Shown in pieces: positions 56,824 to 64,000 of a DNA stretch of 64,000 nt. Source of the stretch: Rhododendron vialii (Eukaryota > Streptophyta > Magnoliopsida > Ericales > Ericaceae); contig NC_080564.1 of NCBI RefSeq assembly GCF_030253575.1, forward strand, positions 7,050,501 to 7,114,500, read 5' to 3'. Positions within the stretch are counted from its first letter, which is position 1. Every line of letters starts with the position of its first letter. The translations under genes and the position numbers were made by a program. Below the pieces are notes generated by a model. The model was given only the letters and a program-made list of their open reading frames with translations. It did not search any database and had not been told where the DNA came from.

Positions 56824-59579
56824 GGGAAGGGGATCTTGGCAGCCGAGTGAGGTGGGGTTTCCTTGTCTTTTGAGGGTTTGGGTTGAAAGGGATAGACTTC
56901 GATCCTCCGGTTAGAGATAAAATATTATGTACTCTCGAGCCGTTCGATGCATTTTTAGACATCTTAGATTGAAACCTTTTTTTTCCCATCACCCCTTCTC
57001 TTTCTCTCTCCAAATCGGAGCCATCCAAAATCGCATTAGACGACTCAAATATGCCTAGCGGATACACCATACATTAGTATTGTGTGGGATCCACTTCGAG
57101 GTTTCTTATCAATTATGCTACAAACACGCCTTTCAACCACTCCCCAGATATTTCTCTTTTACAAGCAGTGGAGCTTGTCTCTCAGCTACTTTCCAAACAC
57201 TCATTTCTCACGAGCAGTGGAGTTCGCAGATGTGTGAAGCCCACCACTTATAAGAGAGGAGCGTTTAGAGAGTGATCAAGAGATGTGTCTCCAGCGTTTC
57301 TAATGTCATATGAATGGTCAAAATCATTTAATTTGTTTAAAATATTTTTAAAAAATTACTATAAAAATTAGTTCAATCAAATATGTGTAAAAGCTTGATT
57401 GAAGATACACCATACAAAACGTGTTATATGAGACCCACCTCGAGGCCCCATGTAAATGGTCGAAATTGTTCAATTTGTTTAAAATATTTGTAATACTTAC
57501 AAAATCGGTTGGGATCAAATTCAAATATCGATTGGGACTTGATCGAAAATGTTGTACCCCAAATGATGTACCATAGAATATCTCGGGTTACGGCCTACGG
57601 GAGGCTTGTAGACGTACTACCTATCTGGTGAAGACTGAAGAGACTCGTATGGATATTCGATATCACATAGATGGTCCTTATAGTTTGAGAAGTACCTTTA
57701 AAATTCCCCCATATGTACTAATTTGATGAATTTTACCCCAGTGTATTGTCTTTCTCTTAATGTAATTTCAAACCGAAGGCACGTTTAAAATTCGCTGAAT
57801 TTCCTTGTGCTGGCACGTACTCTTTTTGTGTCATGTGCAAGGTCATGCGATCAAGATTTGGTATCTCTCAAATTCAACGAATCAGAGTGAAGACCTGTAT
57901 AAATATAAGGACGGACGGTGTTAATTAACTTTGTTTCTTTTGATGGAGTTGTGAAAATATTTGACTTTGCGTCCGTATAAATACTTGAGTTCTGCAATAG
58001 GGACCGATCGGTTCCCTACCGAAATCGTACCAATGGTCGTGTCGGGCCGACTCCGACTACCAGACGATCGATCTGAGCCGTCCAAAAATTTTATAAAAAA
58101 AAATACGAGGGGGCCTACGCGGGAGTCAACGTCATCCGATATGTATAGGATGTTTGATCCAAACACCCTATTTTTCATGTATATAGTGTTTGGATTAAGC
58201 ACCATACACATATCGGATGTTATTGATTCCCGCGTAGGCCTTCTCTTTTTTTTTTTATAGAATTTTTGGACGGCTCGGATCGACCGTCCGATGGTCGAAG
58301 ATGGCCCGACGCGGCCGTCGATACGATTTTGATAGAAACCGATCGGTCCCTATAGCTTTATGGTAAATACTTGGTCCTGTGAGTCACATGTGATTCTTTT
58401 GGTGTACAAAATCCTATTGAATTTAGCATATTGACAACTGACATCTAATAATGGATTCATAAAGACGAAAATAGTTAAAATTTCAATACATATTTTACAA
58501 ATATCCATGTATTTTTGCAGATATCTACAAACTATTCACAGAAGTCAATACACTTTTCAAGTTGGATATTATTCATTGCTTGGTGGGCAGTGACTAATAT
58601 TTTCCTTAAACTATAGAAACTGACAGTGTAGTTTTTCTGTAAACAGTGGTTTCTGTGGACGCACGTGACACTGACACGTGAAGGAAATGGCAATGACAGG
58701 ATTATAAGATGCCTTTTCTCATGTCCCATTATGGTTATGAAACAGAATACTGGAAAATACCACCTATTCATGGACGCTTTTCACCCAAAAAATATAAAAA
58801 TAAAAATAAAAAAATCGATCCCACTTGGTGTATGAGGAGGCCCAACTGTGGACCCACTGACAAAAAAATAAAATAATTAATGAACCAAAATTTTTTTTTT
58901 AATCAAAATAAAGATCCAATCACTATTCTCATTATTGAAGTACATATCACATGTTATCTCCGTCCAATTTATTTTTTCAATTTTGAAATATGTTTCTATA
59001 AAGAATAGTTTTCAATTTGCAATTTTGATAAATTTGTCTAACAAAACCAATTGAGATCTATCGATCAAAGACCATGTATAATAAGTATACTATTCCCTCC
59101 GTCCCAAATTCTTTGTCTAGTCCGCAAAACGGAGCGTTAAAAATAATATTGTACAATTTTTGCAAGAAAAAGTCAAAAGTTCTTCAACAACTTACTATAT
59201 ATCAATGAGTATTTTTAATTTGTGAAAAAAGTTTGAATTTTTTCTTGAAAAAATTGCATTATTATGAACATTGCTATACATTGAGAAATAAACAGTGTTT
59301 CATGTTGCAGCCACAGTTTTCCATGGCAGTGGCTTCCCCTAAAAAATGGGCAGGGGTTATGCATGGAGGAGCCATCTACATAAGTTCCTTTCACAATTCA
59401 CAAAGCAAGTTTTTTATCAACAGCAATTCCATCTCTTCTCAATGGATACCTTACAATAGGCCAATATCAAGACCTGAACAACCAGAAATGAAACGACGAA
59501 AAAGAGAAACGCGCGAATATAGCTTGAAAACTTAAATTGTGCTTACAATCTCCTCGCGTATTTTAGGCGGCGGTGACTA
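56824..59579. other. Intergenic region between BAG8 and the zinc-finger gene
   Basis: Immediately above 56824 is the BAG8 leader/promoter. Further contents: two ~115-bp direct repeats (57297-57412 and 57440-57553, sharing AATTTGTTTAAAATATTT and the ending G(A/T)T(A/G)(C/T)ACCAT-like), the fold-back at 57997-58353 and a truncated Stowaway-like end at about 59092 (TTCCCTCCGTCCCAAATTCT) without a partner. No gene. Confidence 0.5.
57997..58353. mobile_element. Long fold-back MITE (357 bp)
   Basis: The ends ATAGGGACCGATCGGTT are perfect inverted repeats. The arms run about 165 bases each (CATCCGATATGTATAGGATG / ATACACATATCGGATG; CTGAGCCGTCCAAAAATTTT / AATTTTTGGACGGCTCGGAT). The loop is at about 58175. 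Same family as 43719-44071. Confidence 0.88.
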
Positions 59580-60092
59580 CTACAAACCGAGTGCATGCCT
59601 CTTCATCATGGCAAGATGTTTCTGTCCTTCAATGTGATACTTGAAAACAACTTCACTATTACAAACCACTTTGCATATCGCGCACGTCCTAACAGCATCC
59701 GCGGCTGCCCCACCTTCCAATACCTTCCGCCTCTTTGCTTCAAAATCCTCCACCGATACGTCTGCCTTTCTTCTACCTTTCCCCTTCCCAGCAGGATTTT
59801 CTTGTGGCCCAATCACTGGATTATCTGAAGCAACATGGTGTGGCGCAGCTGCTTCTTTCAGTTTGTCCATATTCCTCTTGTGCTTCTTACCTGATTTATG
59901 CTTGTTGAGAACATCCTTGGTGTCACACTCAACCTTGCAAACCTCACACCATACAGATTGTACGACCTTTGTTTTATGTGGGACCCTCTTCCAAGTTTTG
60001 TTATTACCTCGTGGCTGTGGATTAGGCCACGATGTTGAGTTTGCTTTTGCGGGCACCAACTGCACCGGCCCATTTGGAGGGATCGATATGCC
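59580..60092 (-). CDS. Two-zinc-finger (matrin/U1-type) protein, 3'-terminal exon only
   Basis: The open frame runs from the acceptor TTTGCAG (60093) to the stop and gives 170 residues. Two C2H2 fingers of the U1/matrin (zf-met) type have the spacing C-x2-C-x12-H-x5-H: WCEVCKVECDTKDVLNKHKS..KH at about 48-70 and CAICKVVCNSEVVFKYHIE..KH at about 139-161. They are joined by a basic linker (GKGKGRRKADVSVEDFEAKR). Proteins with this layout bind double-stranded or structured RNA in known relatives. The true start is not in this exon: its first codons follow an acceptor and lack an ATG. Upstream exons were not recognised between 60.1 and 64 kb, so they may lie beyond the right edge. Confident for the exon, not for a gene name. 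Confidence 0.75.
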   Translation of the reverse strand, partial: GISIPPNGPVQLVPAKANSTSWPNPQPRGNNKTWKRVPHKTKVVQSVWCEVCKVECDTKDVLNKHKSGKKHKRNMDKLKEAAAPHHVASDNPVIGPQENPAGKGKGRRKADVSVEDFEAKRRKVLEGGAAADAVRTCAICKVVCNSEVVFKYHIEGQKHLAMMKRHALGL

Positions 60093-63000
60093 CTGCAAAG
60101 GAAGTGGAGGATAGGTTATGAATTAAGCACAATATGCAAATGCGATGACGCATACAAAAAGAGTAAGGAAAACCAATTTTCTCTCTATATTTGTTCCCCA
60201 TGAGAAGGTTCGTAAAGTAACTGATGAGTACAGAAAAGGAATTGGATGAAAGATGATCTGTATGTGGTTTTCATGAAGTTTTGTTTGCTCAGGATTTTCT
60301 CTATTCCTTATCATCGTTCCCACATTACATTGACCATTAAATGGGTTGCCTAGGCAAACAGGTAATGTTGCACATACCCTAATCGCCCTATTATGGATAA
60401 AATTCCCGACAACTCAAACAAATTTTTGGCCAGCCCAAACCTGATTCATAGTTCCAACGCGTACATACAAACACCACTATTTCATAAACTTCTCTATAAA
60501 CAGAGCAACACCAGTCTTGATTTTAAATCCATATTCTTCTGAACTAATGATACAGAAGCTAGCGAGTAGGCTTTCAGGTGTGAGATGTTCATGCTAAAAG
60601 CCCCAATATTTGGCTTCTTATAGAAACAGAGATGCATGTGTATGTCAATGTCTGATCTGGCATTTCAATTGTCCCTTAAATCTTGTAGGTAATGCATTGA
60701 ATGAGAAAATTGTAGACCATTGCTATATGGAGAGTATTGTTGTGGCACCACTGGCTGGTATGTATAGTACATAGTTTTTTTGGGTCAAATTTTGAGATCA
60801 GCATGTGTATAGTCCCAATCACTGTTACAGAGAATATTGCAGTGGCTGGTATTTTTAGTACATAGATTTGGTGGGGGGGGGGGGGGGGGGGGAATTGGGA
60901 TCAGCACAAGTGTAGAGTACAATCAAAACTAAGAAGGACTGAGAGATGTTCAGTGTATAGGCTCACATGCTTTGATGGGTAGATGCATGTTGGTGGAAGC
61001 AGTAGAACCAGGACATGGCATCGGTGCACATTTCATGATTAGGCAGACATCGGTCGTACATTCAATGCCCATCTAAAAGACTAAGACACCAAGAATAGAT
61101 TTCTCCAAGCTACAGCAAAACATTATTTGATGAACGAGGACATAAGAATTTGGTCGAGTTTAGGAGAAACGGGGAGAGGATATCACATATCCTGAGGGAT
61201 AGAAAGGCCAGAAAATTATGTGTTGTGCCTCTCCTCTAGTTTAGATGAAAATGCAAAGAAAGAACAAAGGGGAGTAACTTTCCCTCCCATTGTTTGTTTA
61301 ATGATGACCGAAATTGCTGTTTATTTTGTGAGTGGGAAGGGTAATAAGCCTAAAGTATGATAAGTTAACCTAACGGGAAGAAATGTGGCCCCGGAGGTTA
61401 GCAATAGCTTCACTCTCCACACTATCTTTTCCTTCCACTCACAACTCCCAAGTGAAGGATAAGGAAAATAAAAAAAATTCCTTTGCTTATCATCCAAACC
61501 ATCCACCCAAACACTGTGTCAATGAATGTGGAAATAAATGTCACATAGCAGCTCATAGAGAAAGCCTCAACAGAAATGATCATGATACCATGTCATCTAG
61601 TATCATTGATGAGGAAAAAAGGATAAATCCTAAACTGCATGAAACTGGTAGACACATCACAAGGATGATTTACTTGGAAGAAGAAGCGATTTGGTTGCTC
61701 TATTGGTTATCCAAAATATTCTTAACTTAATCATACATCTTAGCACATCTACAAACACGAGCTTGTGTAGGGTCCTGTGATCATGTGAAGCTACAATGGG
61801 TTAAATATTAAGGTGGATGAGAGACCAGGGCAGCATCCTAAAACAATGGAACTGCTTGAAATGTGCCATCTCATAGAAACTGGCTCCCCGACTATGCTTA
61901 CCTGGTAAATTTAACTTGGATTGGCGATTGGAGCAGATGGCATTCTCCAAGAATATTTACCTAAACGTTTCACATATAAATCCTTACATTGGCAATAGAG
62001 AAAGGATGCAAATGAAACTCCAATAACAGGAGAGGACAAGAAAGTAGAAGCTACAGGACTTGTGATATCCATTTTGCTGAGGCCAATCAATAATTCATCT
62101 CACAACAAAATCACATCATATGCAACAGAACAAACACCCTCTAGTTTCCAAAACGGATACTGCTATCATGCACGGCAATGTCCTCTAAGGTTCACAATAA
62201 GACGTGTTTCCATACCAGAGATCCAGGCATCACCTTAGAGGCTGGCATGTGGAGGCATGAGGCAACGAGCTTATGACATGGACTTACATGATATGATGAA
62301 AAAGCATGTACCCACAATTTGTCATCAAGTGAAAACCCTCAAACGAGAAAGCAATGCTGCAGCTTTCCTCTTATCGAAATCTAGACCAAAATATTTGACC
62401 GTGAAGAAATGGAAAGAAGTATATTTTGCCAAAACAACATTGGAAAGACAAAAATATAGGACATGTCTGAAATGGCTAACTGGCTATGCACTCAAAACAA
62501 CACCCACGATCGTGGAGTTAGAATACAAACTGATCACCCTTAGTTGAAGATGTGCGAAACTGGAGGATAGATGGAGGAGAGTTTCTCCAAATCAAGGCAT
62601 GAATTGTCTATCTTCACTTTTAGAACATTGAAGTATAATCCAGAAACTAGTTTTTCAATAGAGAGATTTACTAGTAGACAAGGACATCAATCAGTCTTCC
62701 CCTCCTAAAGGCCGAGCAAATCTAACAATAGCTCAGGTGACTAGATATAAAATTTCTGCAGCTGGTTAGCCTGGAGCCTTGACAAAGCTGTTGACTCACC
62801 AAGTAAAACAGGATAGTATCTAATTGGCTTCTCACTCAGAAATAAGCCAACTGTTAGGAATTTTGGTTCTCTTACAAGAATTAAGCATACACAAAGAAAA
62901 AGAAGAACACAAAGAATTATGTGGTTCAGCACCTAGTTGCATGTGTCCACAGGGCACGGAGAGTTTAATATATTGAAAGTGTTTACAATGAAAAAAATGA

Positions 63001-63360
63001 ACACCCAATGAAGAAACGTAGAACTTTTTTCTCCATCTTCTTCTTCCTTACACTCTCAATATTTCTATCAACATGTGCTCCCAAACTCTATCCATCCCTA
63101 GCTCCCATGGGCTAAATATGGTCATACCACTTTTCTTCCCTCACCAAGAGAAAGCCACCTTACTTGACTCCAATTTGCTTTTATACCATGTGTATCAAAA
63201 CCAAGCAGTGAATTACTCTCAACCACATTTGAAGACAATATGATTTCATTGTTAAGGACCTATTGAGACGGGCCATGATTGCATCAAAAGAGGGTAATGT
63301 CAGAGGCTGGACAACAGAGGGTGGGGTGGTTCTAAGTCAATTGGATCGTTTGCCCAGGGT
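60093..63360. other. Intron or intergenic DNA upstream of the zinc-finger exon
   Basis: AT-rich with a G20 run at 60873-60892. The plus-strand ORF 62257-62547 begins with ATG but has no recognisable similarity. A stretch at 62850-63000 (TGTTAGGAATTTTGGTTCTC, TTATGTGGTTCAGC) resembles a decayed copia LTR. No gene is called. Confidence 0.4.
60873..60892. repeat. G20 homopolymer
   Basis: Twenty consecutive G. Other G runs are at 4551-4564 (14) and 30651-30660 (10, after T20). The exact length may be uncertain in assembly. Confidence 0.9.
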
Positions 63361-63372
63361 TACAAATGGAGT

Positions 63373-63568
63373 TGCTATTATTGTAACAAAGAGTCATATA
63401 ATCAAATAGTGCCCAAAGCACAAGGCGGACAAGGCAAAGGAGAAACTAGCGGGTGCAACAATTATAGAGAGCTCCAACGCTATTGAAGATTATGCGCTCA
63501 CATTTTCTTCAGAAGATGAGAAATTAGATTCAATGATAGACTCTAGTTGTTCACCTCATATTGGATAA
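63373..63568 (+). pseudogene. Decayed Ty1/copia gag-protease fragment
   Basis: A zinc-knuckle remnant CYYCNKES is followed, after a frameshift, by HKADKAKEKLAGATIIESSN and the protease-like DSSCSPHI (compare the copia D-S-G-C-T/S-x-H), then a stop. A tandem echo of ATAGACTCTAGTTGT lies at 63534 and 63567. No other retroelement domain was recognised nearby, so it is a fragment. Confidence 0.6.
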
Positions 63569-63927
63569 TAGACTCTAGTTGTCCAGAAAAGTTCAATCCT
63601 CAGTTCACGTCGTAACCTTTAATGAAAACCATCAAATTCTCAGCTCAAACAGATCCAAGCATGGAAGTTCTAAAATTTTAATAACATAATCTAACGAAAA
63701 CATTTTGGGATCAAAGGCCAACTACTCTGCAGATCATCGTGATGGGATTAATAGTATCATAATCTAAACATAAGATCTTAAAAGATAAACCCAATCAACC
63801 TCACCATATCGGCCTCCTAGGAAGAACTCATTATTTGGCTAGGTTCTCATTCAACAGACCCGACAAAGGGAATTCATTTCATTCGGTCAGCCGTAGCCTG
63901 GTAGTATCTACCCCTTTGGCTACCTAG

Positions 63928-64000
63928 GTGAGAAAAGAAAAGAAAAGGGTGTGATTTCCCCTATTAGTGAGAAAAGAAAAGAAAGGAGTGTGGTTTCTCA
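63928..64000. repeat. ~39-bp tandem pair at the right edge
   Basis: GTGAGAAAAGAAAAGAAAAG and GTGAGAAAAGAAAAGAAAGG, each followed by (G/A)GTGTG(A/G)TTTC, stand about 39 bases apart. The array may continue outside the window. Confidence 0.7.

Noticed and set aside
56327-56873. Long Gly/Val/Trp-rich plus-strand ORFs and a Pro/Ser-rich minus-strand ORF
   Set aside because: Antisense and alternate-frame readings of the His/Pro-rich BAG8 exon 1.
59641-60114. 157-residue plus-strand ORF
   Set aside because: Antisense of the zinc-finger exon; the minus strand carries the two clear C2H2 fingers.
62257-62547. 96-residue basic plus-strand ORF with an ATG start
   Set aside because: No family resemblance and AT-rich repeat context; chance ORF cannot be excluded.

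Overview
The window is nuclear DNA of a flowering plant, most likely a eudicot. The genes have plant-type introns with GT-AG borders, long non-coding 5' leaders with CT/GA microsatellites, and products found only in plants (CNGC2, GAUT13/14, EID1-like F-box, BAG8-type, plant CaM-binding family). Large AT-rich intergenic stretches are full of LTR remnants and MITEs. The species cannot be fixed by eye.

Layout. 1-2.5 kb: 5' part of a CNGC2 (DND1) channel gene on the minus strand, running off the left edge. 2.5-8 kb: transposon debris, including an inverted-repeat element and a 2.05-kb solo LTR with a perfect 5-bp target duplication. 8-11.7 kb: a RING/transmembrane E3-type gene (plus) whose 5'UTR intron holds an intact TRIM retroelement. 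12-24.7 kb: no gene seen; MITEs, a second large solo LTR (2.8 kb, perfect TSD), a minus-strand TRIM, a nested Tourist-like element and a MULE-type MITE. 24.7-28.7 kb: a plant calmodulin-binding protein gene (plus). 30.2-33.2 kb: an EID1-like F-box gene (plus). 35.3-43.4 kb: a non-processed pseudogene of a chloroplast ClpB3/HSP100 disaggregase (minus), with a nonsense codon, two frameshifts, a lost splice acceptor and a broken transit-peptide exon. 45.5-50.0 kb: an apparently intact six-exon GAUT13/14-type pectin galacturonosyltransferase gene (minus). 50-54.9 kb: repeats. 54.9-56.8 kb: a two-exon BAG8-type co-chaperone gene (minus). 56.8-59.5 kb: repeats, including a large fold-back element. 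59.6-60.1 kb: last exon of a two-zinc-finger protein gene (minus). 60.1-64 kb: probable intron or intergenic DNA with a decayed copia gag fragment.

The genes are independent plant housekeeping or signalling genes, not an operon or a cluster. CNGC2 (Ca2+ entry) and the CaM-binding/IQ-BAG proteins share calcium/calmodulin biology in general terms, but nothing in the sequence links them. No new multi-gene system is visible.

The observations most worth a second look are the multiply broken ClpB3 copy, the two clean solo LTRs (one carrying a dispersed palindromic motif array), the paired TRIMs, the recurring long fold-back MITE family, and the overlapping upstream ORF whose inclusion depends on splice-acceptor choice in the F-box gene.
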